Assembly (NCBI GenBank): GCA_016794365.1
Contig: JAEUKB010000091.1
Coordinates: forward strand, 1 to 64,000
Source of the DNA: Myxococcales bacterium
GTDB lineage: Bacteria; Myxococcota_A; Polyangia; Palsa-1104; JAEUJZ01
Reading direction: 5' to 3'
DNA length: 64,000 nucleotides
In this document: one piece after another, positions 43,501-52,363 of the stretch
Layout of the letters: the number at the start of each line of letters is the position of its first letter
Position numbering within the stretch: the first letter of the stretch is position 1
Position numbers and translations under genes: made by a program
The notes under the pieces: generated by a model
Told to the model about the DNA's origin: nothing
What the model saw: the letters and a program-made list of their open reading frames with translations, nothing else
The model's database searches: none

Positions 43501-45566
43501 AGCGTCGGATGATGTGGCTCTTGTTGCTGCTATGGGCATGCGCACCGAGTGCCGAGCCGCTTTCGGAGCCCGATCCAGGTCTGTCCGACTTGGCGATTCG
43601 CGAGGTGTATCCGACGACGCTGCTGCCTGCTTCGCTGCTCGTGATTCGTGGGAAGTCACTGCCAAGTCCATCCGAAGGCGCGATGAGCCTGGCGCTGAGC
43701 GGAACGAGCAAGACACCGGGGGGTCTGCCTCGAAACATTGAGGTTCGTCTGCGGGCGGAATATCTGAGTCACACCGAAGCGCAAGTACGTGTCGATACGG
43801 ATTTTTTGCAGCAGCTCGGTGGCAACAGCGTCGAGTTTGATGGTCACGCCAAGATCGTCGTGGCCAGCGTGATTGACCGGCAGGAACATCTCACGGAGCC
43901 GGTGTCGGTCAAGCTGCGCATCGTTCCCAGCTTGACGCCTCGGCTCGATCTGGTGGAACTGCAAGGGCCGCAGCGGATGACGGGCAAGATTCATCCAAAC
44001 GACTGGCTGACGGTGCGCGGCGACGGTTTTCTGCTCGGTGAAGGAGAAGGCGACACGGTGGCGCTGGTGAGTGGCTGCTTTTTGCCCGAAGGTGCCAGCG
44101 AGCCCTGTGCGCTCAACGGTCGCGCGGTGCGAGAACTGGAGCTGCCGGTCCGTCCGCTGAGTCGCTTTGACCGAACCAGTGCGATGTTGCCGTACTCACC
44201 GGGGATTCATGGCGTGATGCCGGGCAAGTTTTCGGGCTCGATTCGACTGCGCAACCAGCCGCCGGGAACCACGATGCGAACGCTGTCATCGAGTCGCTCG
44301 CTGGCGGTGGAACAAGTCCGGCCTGAGCTGACAGGCATCTCTCCGAGCGCAGCGAGCCTGGGTCAGTACGTCGAGATGCAGGGTGCCGGTTTTATCGGTG
44401 GACAGCCCGGTCAAGCGACGCTGGTTCGTCTGCAAGGACAGTTTTCGCTCGAAGGCTCGCCGGTCAACATCCCCGTCGATACCGAGATCGTGGTCCAGTG
44501 GCTGTCGCGCTTTCCAAATGGGCCGGTCGGTCGTTATGTGCTCGACGAAACCGATGCGCTGGGACAGGCGCTGGAGCCGCGTGGTGGTCTGCGTGAAGCA
44601 GCCGGAGTCTTCGTCGGAACTGGCACGATGACGCTGCGCTACGGTCGCGAGTCGATCGCGAGCAAGCCAACGCCGCTGCGCATTGCGCTGCTTCGTCCCA
44701 AGCAAGTCGTGGTGGTGCGGTTTCTGTCGTCGTACCAAGACAGCTTGCGTCTGTTTGGGCTGCGCGCGGTGGACAATGCCGTGCGTGCGCGCGTGCTGGA
44801 AGTCGCTCGTCGAGACTACGCAGGCATCAACATCGAGTTTCGTGAAGGCAGTGAAGACTCGGCGCTACCGACGGACTTTGCGCACTATGCCCAGGTCGAT
44901 ATCGGGGGGCCGGATCCAAATGGACTCGGGTATCTGGGCTACGACAACACGCCGGGACGAGACATGCAGAATCGGCGACTCTATGACCGCATCGGTGGCG
45001 TCAATGCCGTGACGCAGAACGACGGATCGCCGGGGTATGGCGGCGTGTTTGCGGAGCAGCTTCTCGGCTTTTCAAACCATCCGGGCCCCGTCGCTGCGAT
45101 CAAGTCTGCACCGGGTGAAGCCGAGCTGTTTGACCGAATCTTCGATCCGCTGCGACCGGATGTTGGGGGAAATCCGGCGACGGTTCGAGAGGCCACGCTG
45201 CTGCCCGCTTTGTCGTCGGGAAGCATCTGTCCAGCGAGCAGCGACGATCGTCCGCATCAGGTCCAGTGCGCGATCTTTGTCTTGGGCAGCTTGATTGGCA
45301 CGACGATGACGCATGAACTGGGTCACAGCCTCGGGCTGGCGAATCCGTCGAATCCGAGCGGCTCGTATCACAACCAGGGCAACCTGCGCGGACGAATCAT
45401 GAACCCAGGATCGCTGCGTAGCTTCAGTGAACGAGCGGAGCTGTCACCGTCGGGGCCCGCACTGTTTTGTGACACGGACTATCAGTATCTGCGACGGATT
45501 TTGCCGGGATCACAGCTTCCACCGTCGATCGAGCGGCAGCCTTGCTTAGATACTCCGACGATGTAG
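43497..45566 (+). CDS. IPT/TIG-domain lipoprotein with metzincin-type zinc protease site
   Basis: A 689-residue protein with a lipoprotein signal (WLLLLLWAC). The N-terminal two-thirds contain IPT/TIG-like repeats (REVYPTTLLPASLLVIRG, ISPSAASLGQYVEMQG). The C-terminal part has HELGHSLGLANP, the HExxHxxGxxHP-like zinc motif with the last ligand changed, and a methionine turn (RGRIMNPGSLRSF). This suggests a surface zinc peptidase of the metzincin type; the third ligand (His or Asp) would be the Asn/Pro region after GLAN and is not certain. It is coupled to the preceding lipoprotein gene. Confidence 0.75.
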   Translation: MKRRMMWLLLLLWACAPSAEPLSEPDPGLSDLAIREVYPTTLLPASLLVIRGKSLPSPSEGAMSLALSGTSKTPGGLPRNIEVRLRAEYLSHTEAQVRVDTDFLQQLGGNSVEFDGHAKIVVASVIDRQEHLTEPVSVKLRIVPSLTPRLDLVELQGPQRMTGKIHPNDWLTVRGDGFLLGEGEGDTVALVSGCFLPEGASEPCALNGRAVRELELPVRPLSRFDRTSAMLPYSPGIHGVMPGKFSGSIRLRNQPPGTTMRTLSSSRSLAVEQVRPELTGISPSAASLGQYVEMQGAGFIGGQPGQATLVRLQGQFSLEGSPVNIPVDTEIVVQWLSRFPNGPVGRYVLDETDALGQALEPRGGLREAAGVFVGTGTMTLRYGRESIASKPTPLRIALLRPKQVVVVRFLSSYQDSLRLFGLRAVDNAVRARVLEVARRDYAGINIEFREGSEDSALPTDFAHYAQVDIGGPDPNGLGYLGYDNTPGRDMQNRRLYDRIGGVNAVTQNDGSPGYGGVFAEQLLGFSNHPGPVAAIKSAPGEAELFDRIFDPLRPDVGGNPATVREATLLPALSSGSICPASSDDRPHQVQCAIFVLGSLIGTTMTHELGHSLGLANPSNPSGSYHNQGNLRGRIMNPGSLRSFSERAELSPSGPALFCDTDYQYLRRILPGSQLPPSIERQPCLDTPTM

Positions 45567-45597
45567 CGACGGGATTGCGAAGAAACGTAGCGCGGGG

Positions 45598-45616
45598 AAG
45601 CGACGACGAGTCGCTT
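45598..45616. terminator. Hairpin between convergent genes
   Basis: AAGCGAC and GTCGCTT form a 7-bp perfect stem around 5 bases, between the metzincin gene and the enoyl-CoA hydratase gene (touching its stop codon). No T-run follows. Confidence 0.35.
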
Positions 45617-46430
45617 ACTTTCCCGTGAACAGCGGCGTGCGCTTCATCAAAAAGGCGCTGACTCCTTCGATGAAGTCTTGCGACTGAAGCAGCTTGAGCT
45701 GACCTCTCACTTCGTTTTCGAGCGCTGCATCGAAACCACTGCTCAGTCCGGCGTAGATCGCCTGCTTGATCTCTGCCATCACCAGCGGCGGACCAGCGGC
45801 GATTCGTTCGGCAAACGCGAGTGCTTCTGCTTCGCTTTCGACGATGCGACTGAGCAGGCCAATGCGCTGCGACTCTTCCGCTTCGACGATGTCGCCGGTC
45901 AGCATCAGATCAAAGGCACGTCCCAGGCCAACCAGTCTGGGCAGCGTATACGTTCCGCCACCGTCGGGCATCAGGCCTCGCTTGATGAAGATCTCGCCGA
46001 AGCGCGCACGCTTTGTGCCAATGCGAAGATCACAAGCCAGCGCCAGATCGCAGCCAAAGCCCGCAGCCACTCCGTCGAGAAACGCAATCACCGGCTTCGG
46101 CAGTGAGGTCAGCGCACGAATCGCCGCGTGAAAGTAGTTGCGCAGCCGGTTTTCGGTCTGTGCGGCATAGTCCGCACCGCCTGCTTGGACCATGCTCATG
46201 GCTGCTTTGAAGTCGAGTCCCGACGAAAACGCTTCGCCTTTGCCGGTCAGCACCACCGCGCGGATGCTCTCGTCCGTTCCGGCAGCTTTGACTTCATCGA
46301 CGATTGCTTGGAGCAGCTCCAAGGTCAGGCCGTTCTTGGTCTGGGGCCGGTTCATGGCCAAGATGCGGACGGCGCCGTGGGTGGAAACGATCAGCTCACT
46401 CGTCGGGGCTTGGCTTGGATCGGTGCTCAT
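45615..46430 (-). CDS. Enoyl-CoA hydratase/isomerase family protein
   Basis: A 271-residue crotonase. The oxyanion-hole motifs are seen as GEAFSSGLDFKAA and FLDGVAAGFGCDLALACDLRIG. The family hydrates or isomerises enoyl-CoA; catalytic glutamates of classical enoyl-CoA hydratase (both Glu at the usual places) are not obvious, so other crotonase reactions are possible. Its start overlaps the permease stop by 4 bp, in an operon with a Ser/Thr kinase. Confidence 0.82.
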   Translation of the reverse strand: MSTDPSQAPTSELIVSTHGAVRILAMNRPQTKNGLTLELLQAIVDEVKAAGTDESIRAVVLTGKGEAFSSGLDFKAAMSMVQAGGADYAAQTENRLRNYFHAAIRALTSLPKPVIAFLDGVAAGFGCDLALACDLRIGTKRARFGEIFIKRGLMPDGGGTYTLPRLVGLGRAFDLMLTGDIVEAEESQRIGLLSRIVESEAEALAFAERIAAGPPLVMAEIKQAIYAGLSSGFDAALENEVRGQLKLLQSQDFIEGVSAFLMKRTPLFTGK

Positions 46431-47575
46431 GGAGTCGGTTTCTCGCTGCTGGAATCAGGGTCGGATGTAGCGACGCTTGGGCTCGCTGCGTCTCGGTAAA
46501 ACGCGGTGCTAGTGTAGGCGGCTTTCAGCCTGGGCCACAAGGCTTTGAACACAGCTGCCGCCGGAACCGCGAGGAGCAGACCTGCATAACCCAGCAAGCT
46601 GCCACCGAGCGAGAGCGCGAAGATGACGCCGACTGCTGAAAGACCGATTCGGCCTCCGACGGCGCGTGGCGTAATCAGCAGCGCATCAAGGAGCTGAACC
46701 GCGCCAAACGTCGCCAGCACACCGAGAATCGGAGTGGCTCCCGCCGTCGAGACTTCGAGCAGTGCGACCAAGAGCGCCGACAAAAGGCCGATCATGACTC
46801 CGACGTAGGGCACAAACGCGAGCAGTCCCGCCGTGCAGCCGATGACCACAGCGAGCGGAATGCCAGCGATCGACAGTCCGATCGAATAGAGCGCCGCTTG
46901 GATGATCATCACGATGAGCTGACCACGCAGCCAGCTTCCGAGTGCGCCGTAGATATCGTCCATGATCTCGACGACAAGTGGCTGACGCCGAGGAGGAATC
47001 AGCACGCGCAGGTTTTCCCCGATCGTCGGCATGTCCATCAGAAACGACACGGTGAACACCGGCACGAGCAGCGCAGCAACCAGGTATTTGAACAGTCCGG
47101 CGACGCTCAGGATTGCGGTTCCCAGCGCATCGGAAACCTGTCCCATCGCACCGCGTACCCAGTCCGTCAGTTGTGCCGTCAGGAGCTTGAGCCAGTCTCC
47201 AATGCTGGTGGCGCGATACTTAAACACCTTGCCCAGGAGCGGCAGCACCTTGCGATCGATGAGACCTTGATACGTCGGAAGCTGCGCCGAAAAGCGCTCG
47301 ATCTCTGTGCGCACAAGATAGGGAATCGTCAGGCCCACCGCCGTCAGCAGCCCGAGCAGAATGAGCAGCATAACGCCCACTGCCAGCCAGCGAGGAACAC
47401 GGCGCTCTTCCAGTGCTGTCACCGATGGATTGAGCAAAAACGCCAGCACCAGCGCCAGCGCCACTGGCGTAAGAACCAGCGACAGCCGCGACAGCACGGA
47501 CCAAGAAATCACCAGCAGCAGCAGGTAACAGAGCACCCGAAAGAGCAGCAGGCTCAGGCGGCGATCATCAAGCAT
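46427..47575 (-). CDS. AI-2E family transporter (PerM-like permease)
   Basis: A 382-residue membrane protein with about 8 hydrophobic segments: LLLVISWSVLSRLSLVLTPVALALVLAFLL at the start, then WLAVGVMLLILLGLLTAVGLTIPYLV, and later VIGCTAGLLAFVPYVGVMIGLLSALLVALLEV with the family's typical PYVG. Members act as exporters of varied substrates, including quorum signals. GAGG precedes the start. The gene lies 17 bp after the Ser/Thr kinase gene and 4 bp overlaps the crotonase gene, so the three form an operon in this order. Confidence 0.85.
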   Translation of the reverse strand: MLDDRRLSLLLFRVLCYLLLLVISWSVLSRLSLVLTPVALALVLAFLLNPSVTALEERRVPRWLAVGVMLLILLGLLTAVGLTIPYLVRTEIERFSAQLPTYQGLIDRKVLPLLGKVFKYRATSIGDWLKLLTAQLTDWVRGAMGQVSDALGTAILSVAGLFKYLVAALLVPVFTVSFLMDMPTIGENLRVLIPPRRQPLVVEIMDDIYGALGSWLRGQLIVMIIQAALYSIGLSIAGIPLAVVIGCTAGLLAFVPYVGVMIGLLSALLVALLEVSTAGATPILGVLATFGAVQLLDALLITPRAVGGRIGLSAVGVIFALSLGGSLLGYAGLLLAVPAAAVFKALWPRLKAAYTSTAFYRDAASPSVATSDPDSSSEKPTP

Positions 47576-47592
47576 AGGGAAGGCCTCAGTCG

Positions 47593-48654
47593 CTACAGCA
47601 AGAACATGTAGATGGCGACGGCAATGGCACAGGTAAAGACAAACACAGCGGCGGCCAGCAAGACGGTAAAGAGCTGCTGCCGTTTCTGAAGCTTCTTTTC
47701 CATCGCCGCTTGGTTGATCACGGCGGTCCGCACCGCTTCATCGAGTCTTCCCGTCGCTGCGTATGGATCCACGAAGACTTCGGGCAGCTTGGGCGGTGGC
47801 GATCCTTCTTTGATGCTACGCAGGCTCTGCATCAGCAAATCGGCGCGCGGTCGTCGCTGAGGTTCCTTCGATAGCAGTCGATCGAACAGCTCGGTCAGCG
47901 CGGGCGGTACGTTGGCAAGCTGAGGTGCGGGCTGCGTCGTGTGCGCGACGGCCAGCTCGGCGAACGTACGACCGCTAAATGGCAGATGTCCTGAGAGCAG
48001 CTCGTAACCGAGCACGCCCAGCGCATAAATATCCGACGGAGGCCCGAGGTTGCTTTCGCCTCGAAACTGCTCCGGCGACATGTAAGCCGGGGTTCCCAGC
48101 AGCGCGCCCGTCATCGTCAGCTTTTCCGCTGCATCAAGGAACTTGGCGACTCCGAAGTCGAGCACGACTGGATAGTTTGGGTTGCCGTTTCGCTCGATGA
48201 GCTGGATGTTTTCGGGCTTGAGATCGCGATGAACCACACCCGCCCGATGCGCCGCTGACAGCGCGTCCGCGATGCTGATCAGCACTTGCATCGCGACTTC
48301 GTAGGTGATCGCTCCGTCTTCCTGTCTATCGCGCAGGCTCTTGCCGGGCAGATACTCCATCGCGATAAACGGAACGCCGTCGTCAAGCTCGCCGTGAAGG
48401 AACACCCGCGCAACGTGAGGATGATCGATCTTCTGCGTCACCATAGATTCACGACGGAAGCGCTCGACCACCTCGGGCACTTTGGCCCACTGCGTGTGCA
48501 AGACCTTGATAACCGCCTCGCGTTGACCCGCTGTGGCCTGTGGGTCCAAAGACTCCGCCAGATAGACATCCCCGAAGGTGCCGCGACCCAAGCTCTTGAA
48601 CAGCTTGAATCGGCCCTTGCTAATCGTCTCACCAACACGCGCTGCTTCACTCAT
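47593..48654 (-). CDS. Membrane-anchored Ser/Thr protein kinase
   Basis: A 353-residue protein. Kinase motifs: GRGTFGDVYLAE (glycine loop), EAVIKVLH (Lys), HRDLKPENIQL (catalytic loop), DFGVAK and TPAYMSPEQ. It ends in one membrane segment (FTVLLAAAVFVFTCAIAVAIYMFLL), with no extracellular domain. The kinase is therefore cytoplasmic and tethered. It precedes a permease and a crotonase gene in an operon. Its HRD codons read CAT CGC GAT, unlike those of the other kinase genes here. Confidence 0.92.
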   Translation of the reverse strand: MSEAARVGETISKGRFKLFKSLGRGTFGDVYLAESLDPQATAGQREAVIKVLHTQWAKVPEVVERFRRESMVTQKIDHPHVARVFLHGELDDGVPFIAMEYLPGKSLRDRQEDGAITYEVAMQVLISIADALSAAHRAGVVHRDLKPENIQLIERNGNPNYPVVLDFGVAKFLDAAEKLTMTGALLGTPAYMSPEQFRGESNLGPPSDIYALGVLGYELLSGHLPFSGRTFAELAVAHTTQPAPQLANVPPALTELFDRLLSKEPQRRPRADLLMQSLRSIKEGSPPPKLPEVFVDPYAATGRLDEAVRTAVINQAAMEKKLQKRQQLFTVLLAAAVFVFTCAIAVAIYMFLL

Positions 48655-48748
48655 CGAACCTGTCGCAGGGTAGCACGTCTTTGGCTTGACATAAACCGCT
48701 CAGATGTTCTTGCGGACTTCTGTGGAATCAATTTCGAGTCGCAGCTTG

Positions 48749-49108
48749 CTACTCGTAACAGGCCGAAGCTTTGTAGACCTGCCCGTGTTCATCCAGCCAA
48801 AAGGACTCCGCGACAACTCCGCGATGTCCACGATAGACCAGCGTCAACGCATCGATTCCTGACAGAACATGCAGTAGCTCAAAGTGCAGGTTGGGAATCA
48901 GCGCCAGACCTTTGGACCAGTACGCTCGCACAGCGGACTTTCCGCGCAGCATTCCGCTGGGTTCGTTGGCAATTTTCACAATGAGCGGCGACGAAAACTC
49001 AAAGTCTTCGCGATAATGGTGAAGGATTGCATCCAGATCGTGCAAGTTCCACGCAGCGATCCAGCTTGTTGCAAACGCATGCGCAACACTGGCGGTGATC
49101 GTAGGCAT
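48749..49108 (-). CDS. NTF2-like (SnoaL-type) protein
   Basis: A 119-residue protein with the NTF2 pattern: TSWIAAWNLHDLDAILHHYREDFEFSSP, GMLRGKSAVRAYWSKGLA and a C-terminal strand pair (ALTLVYRGHRG, VAESFWLDEHGQV). Such proteins are small cone-shaped binders or isomerase-like enzymes (polyketide cyclase, ketosteroid isomerase). The role is unknown; no partner gene is close except the divergent alkB. Confidence 0.75.
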   Translation of the reverse strand: MPTITASVAHAFATSWIAAWNLHDLDAILHHYREDFEFSSPLIVKIANEPSGMLRGKSAVRAYWSKGLALIPNLHFELLHVLSGIDALTLVYRGHRGVVAESFWLDEHGQVYKASACYE

Positions 49109-49130
49109 CTCGACATCCTAACCAATTCCC

Positions 49131-49847
49131 ATGCCGCGCAAGATATCCGCAGACACGAGTTCCTTGTCTCTGTTTCCTGATTTTCCGCTGTCCGATCGTG
49201 CGCACACGGATTCCGAACTTGCGCGCAGGACAGAGCAACTGGCCGACGGCGCCGTCATCCTTCGATCCTTTGCACAAGCAGAGTCTGAGACACTGTGGCG
49301 CGATCTAAAAGCCGTCATGGATCAGGCTCCGCTTCGTCAGATGTTCACGCCGGGTGGTCTTCCCATGTCGGTTGACACCACAAGCTGCGGTCAGGTCGGA
49401 TGGATCTCCGATCGCAGAGGCTATCGCTATTCCGCAATCGATCCCCTCTCAAGCAGACCGTGGCCCGCGATGCCTGACTCCTTTTCTTCGCTCGCGCTCG
49501 TCGCTGCGCAGCAAGCAGGATTCCCACACTTTGGGGCCGATTCCTGTCTGATCAATCGCTATCGAAGCGGAGCCAAGATGTCGCTTCATCAAGATCGTGA
49601 TGAGCGCGATTTTTCAGCGCCGATCGTCTCTGTTTCGCTGGGTGTATCCGCAGTGTTTCTGTTTGGCGGACTGTCCAAAACAGATCGCGTACAGAGAGTC
49701 CGTTTGTATCACGGAGATGTCGTCGTCTTCGGCGGTCCGTCTCGTCTGTGCTATCACGGAATCGCCCCAATCAAAGTGAGCGACGAAGCCGGACACCCTG
49801 TCACTGGCCCCTGTCGCATCAACTTGACACTCCGTCAAGCAAACTAG
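49131..49847 (+). CDS. alkB: Alpha-ketoglutarate-dependent dioxygenase AlkB
   Basis: A 238-residue protein. Residues SLHQDRDERDFSAPIVSVSLG give the His-x-Asp iron ligands, and the second His is in YHGIAPI; the 2-oxoglutarate Arg lies in CRINLTLRQ. It directly reverses 1-methyladenine and 3-methylcytosine damage in DNA using iron, oxygen and 2-oxoglutarate. The first 35 residues resemble the start of E. coli AlkB homologs (SLFPDFPL). It starts 22 bp after the divergent NTF2-like start; no good SD is seen. Confidence 0.9.
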   Translation: MPRKISADTSSLSLFPDFPLSDRAHTDSELARRTEQLADGAVILRSFAQAESETLWRDLKAVMDQAPLRQMFTPGGLPMSVDTTSCGQVGWISDRRGYRYSAIDPLSSRPWPAMPDSFSSLALVAAQQAGFPHFGADSCLINRYRSGAKMSLHQDRDERDFSAPIVSVSLGVSAVFLFGGLSKTDRVQRVRLYHGDVVVFGGPSRLCYHGIAPIKVSDEAGHPVTGPCRINLTLRQAN

Positions 49848-49857
49848 ACACGCGGAA

Positions 49858-50418
49858 CTAGCCTGGCCACGCACCCAATCGGACGCAGTTTTCGACGTAG
49901 ACTTTGCTGACGCGCGTGTCGTTGGGAATGTAGACCTGATTGATGGCAGAGCGGTCATACAACATCATCATGCACTGCGCGCTCTGTCCTGGTCCCACCA
50001 CGTAACGCGCACCGACTTTGAGGCTGCACGCGGTGAGCTGATTCAACTCGCTCCACTCTGGACAGATTGCGTTGTCGGTTCGGTATTTTTCGACTGGGCC
50101 CATTGGCTTGGAAAACGACCACCAGCGACCAAACTCGGTGTAGTCCTTTGCGGAATTCCAGACGCGATAGACCGTGACAGACTGCATCGCTTCCAGCACG
50201 CGACCCGCGCACAGCTTGCCTTCGCCGCTCTTGCCGAGCGCTTCTTGTAACAGCGCTGCATCCTCGACCGGATTCGAGCCTTCAGGAGAGGAATCGATGT
50301 AGCCCGTGCAGGTCTGTCCGTCGAGTGGACTAACCGGCAGCGGATCCATCATTTCGCCACCGCAAGCACCGATGAAAGAGACAACCACGCAGCTGAGGAA
50401 TGGGAATGTGTTCTTCAT
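49858..50418 (-). CDS. Cys-containing lipoprotein of unknown function
   Basis: A 186-residue protein with a lipobox (VVVSFIGAC). The mature part has Cys pairs (CTGY, LCAGR, CPEW, TACS) and the readable segments YRVWNSAKDYTEFGRWWSF and GPGQSAQCMMMLYD. I do not recognise the family. GTG at 50424 is an alternative start. It is convergent with alkB and 10 bp from it. Confidence 0.65.
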   Translation of the reverse strand: MKNTFPFLSCVVVSFIGACGGEMMDPLPVSPLDGQTCTGYIDSSPEGSNPVEDAALLQEALGKSGEGKLCAGRVLEAMQSVTVYRVWNSAKDYTEFGRWWSFSKPMGPVEKYRTDNAICPEWSELNQLTACSLKVGARYVVGPGQSAQCMMMLYDRSAINQVYIPNDTRVSKVYVENCVRLGAWPG

Positions 50419-50540
50419 GGGCACATCGTTGAAAAGTCTGTTGTCCCTGTCAATCTCTCAGGAGCAGGAAACGTCACCACAGCGCATTGATGGAAAAGAA
50501 GCATTTAAAAGGATTCATAATGGTTCCTGTAAACAGACAT

Positions 50541-50571
50541 CAATATGATGCATAGAAAGCGCATCATATTG
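50541..50571. other. Perfect 11-bp inverted repeat in the intergenic region
   Basis: CAATATGATGC and GCATCATATTG pair perfectly around a 9-base loop, in the 335-bp gap (50419-50753) between the lipoprotein and the interrupted kinase. AT-rich arms and lack of a T-run make a regulatory or insertion-derived element possible. Otherwise this gap holds only a promoter candidate. Confidence 0.6.
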
Positions 50572-50680
50572 GGCTCACTTTGGCTTCACTGGACCGATCT
50601 TCGTGAGTCCTTGTCTGACACGTCGGATGGCGGTCGCTGTTGTACGCGAGTGCAGGCTTGAGACGGCGCAAAGACGGCAA

Positions 50681-50709
50681 TTGTAAGCGCTTCCGGCTTG
50701 GCCAATAAT
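50681..50709 (+). promoter_or_regulatory. Candidate promoter of the interrupted kinase gene
   Basis: TTGTAA (50681-50686) and AATAAT (50704-50709) are 17 bases apart, 45 bp before the kinase ATG. Confidence 0.4.
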
Positions 50710-50753
50710 TGCAGGTTGGCGCAGAGGATTGCGGCGTAGGAATCGTCTCTGAC

Positions 50754-51272
50754 ATGGAAGGCAAGCGACTCGGTAAGTACCGAATCCTGCGCGAGCTGGG
50801 GCGCGGTGGAATGGGCGTCGTGTACGAAGCAGAGCACGATCAAGTCCGTCATCGCGTGGCGATCAAGGTGCTCGATCCGCTGCTGGCGCGAAATCCTGCG
50901 CAAGCCGCGCGGGTGCGAGTCGAAGGAATCGCCGCCAACCTGCCGCGTCATCCGGGCATCGTTCAGGTCCTAGAGTCGGATCACTGCGATGGAACACCCT
51001 ACATTGTGATGGAGATGGTATCGGGTGAGTCGCTGCGCGAGAGCATGTCCAAGTGCGGTGGCCGAATCGAATCGCAGCGTGTGGTGCGACTGGCCAAACA
51101 GCTCGCCGATGCCTTCGCTGCTGCTCATGATGTCGGCATCGTCCACAGAGACGCTTACGATTTTTCTAAGGTTTGTTTCCACGTTGGCCACTTAGGTCCA
51201 CAGCGACGGAGATACAAACCATGTCCCCTCACAGCATCCGCAACCGCAAGATCCGCTCTCACCAGTCACTAG
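50754..51272 (+). pseudogene. Ser/Thr protein kinase interrupted at its HRD catalytic loop
   Basis: From the ATG at 50754 the frame encodes a normal kinase N-lobe: GKYRILRELGRGGMGVVYEA, then HRVAIKVLDPLL (Lys), and HDVGIVHRD at the start of the catalytic loop (codons 51144-51152). At that point homology stops: the next residues (AYDFSKVCFHVGHLG) do not belong to any kinase, and the frame ends at 51272. A 5-base AGACG at 51149-51153 is the junction core. No second half of the kinase is seen except a short DVKPD at 60757. A truncated kinase lacking the catalytic Asp-Lys-Asn set after HRD and DFG should be inactive. The N-lobe could still bind ATP or partners, if expressed. Confidence 0.85.
51149..51153 (+). 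other. Left junction core (attL-like)
   Basis: AGACG inside CAC AGA GAC G; everything to the right (CTTACGATTTTTC) no longer encodes kinase. The same 5 bases occur at the right end (60756-60760). Confidence 0.5.
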
Positions 51273-52339
51273 CAAGTAATACAGGTCACAAAATTGGAGT
51301 CTTTGGGTACTGTCGCGTGTCTACTGACATGCAAGTGCAACATGGGCTTTCGCTCGACGCGCAGCGAGAGGAAATCAAGCGCGCTGCTGCGGATCGTGGC
51401 TGGATCGTCGAGGAGATTTTCGTAGACGGTGGTTTCTCGGCGAAGAATACCGATCGACCTGCGTTTCAGCGGATGACACGAGCGATCAAGGCTGCCGACG
51501 GAGCGATCGCGGCTGTCGTCGTGACGAAACTGGATCGACTGACTCGCTCGCTGCGCGATCTCTGTTCCATCAATGAGGACTTGCTAGAGCCGTATGGCTG
51601 CAATCTTGTGGCGATTCGTGACGGAATCAACACGTTTGAACCTGTGTCGAAGATGTTGCTTCCGTTCCTCGCGATCATCGGCCAGATCGAGCGGCAGAAT
51701 ACCGGCGAACGAGTGCGCGCAACGATCCAGCACATTCGCGCACAAGGCGGACATTATGGGAAAGTGCCGTTTGGTTTTTCGACGGTGAAGGAAGGGCGGC
51801 TTACGAAGCTTGTGCCTGACCCGCAGACGCATCCGTGGCTTGAAAAAGCGATTGCGTGGCATCGCGATGGCGTGACGATGGCGGAGATTGCGCGTCGGCT
51901 GAATGAAGCGGGAATCAAGCCGCGTTATGGGCGGATTCTCGAATGGACGGTGAGCAAGATTTACGAACTGTTCCGCACGATGAACGTACACAAGCCGCGC
52001 TCTGTGGAGAGCGACGCGCGCTATGACAAGCGGGAAGCGTACAAGCTTGCGTACCAGCTGCGCGGCGAGGGCAAGACCTACACGGCCATCGCGGATGCGC
52101 TCAATGCTGCGGGCTTGCGTCCGCTCAAAGCTGCGGCCTATCGGTGGAACAGTGTGCAAGAATTGCTACGGTCTGCGGTCTATCACGATCGCAGCACGCC
52201 TCGAGGGCTTGCGCTGTATCTGAAAGAACAGGGCCACAGCTTGCGCGAAATTGGTCTGAGGCTTGCGCAGTCGGGCCATTTTCCCAAGCGTGGCGGGCAG
52301 TGGTATCCGAACACTGTGCGGCTGCTTATGGTGAGCTAG
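51221..52339 (+). CDS. Serine recombinase (resolvase/integrase family, medium size)
   Basis: A 372-residue protein (ATG at 51221; CGGAGA upstream). Residues about 30-160 are the serine recombinase catalytic domain: GYCRVSTDMQVQHGLSLDAQ (nucleophile Ser), then VVVTKLDRLTRSLRDL (Arg residues), with IGQIERQNTGERVRATI. A recombinase-type DNA-binding domain follows (about 180-370), with helix-turn-helix stretches such as MAEIARRLNEAGIKPRYG and YTAIADALNAAGLRPL. No Cys-rich zinc finger or long coiled coil, so it is shorter than large phage serine integrases. It starts about 70 bp from the kinase break and is the likely enzyme that placed the island there. Confidence 0.92.
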   Translation: MSPHSIRNRKIRSHQSLASNTGHKIGVFGYCRVSTDMQVQHGLSLDAQREEIKRAAADRGWIVEEIFVDGGFSAKNTDRPAFQRMTRAIKAADGAIAAVVVTKLDRLTRSLRDLCSINEDLLEPYGCNLVAIRDGINTFEPVSKMLLPFLAIIGQIERQNTGERVRATIQHIRAQGGHYGKVPFGFSTVKEGRLTKLVPDPQTHPWLEKAIAWHRDGVTMAEIARRLNEAGIKPRYGRILEWTVSKIYELFRTMNVHKPRSVESDARYDKREAYKLAYQLRGEGKTYTAIADALNAAGLRPLKAAAYRWNSVQELLRSAVYHDRSTPRGLALYLKEQGHSLREIGLRLAQSGHFPKRGGQWYPNTVRLLMVS

Positions 52340-52363
52340 GCGCGCCTTGGGGGGCGCTGGGGG

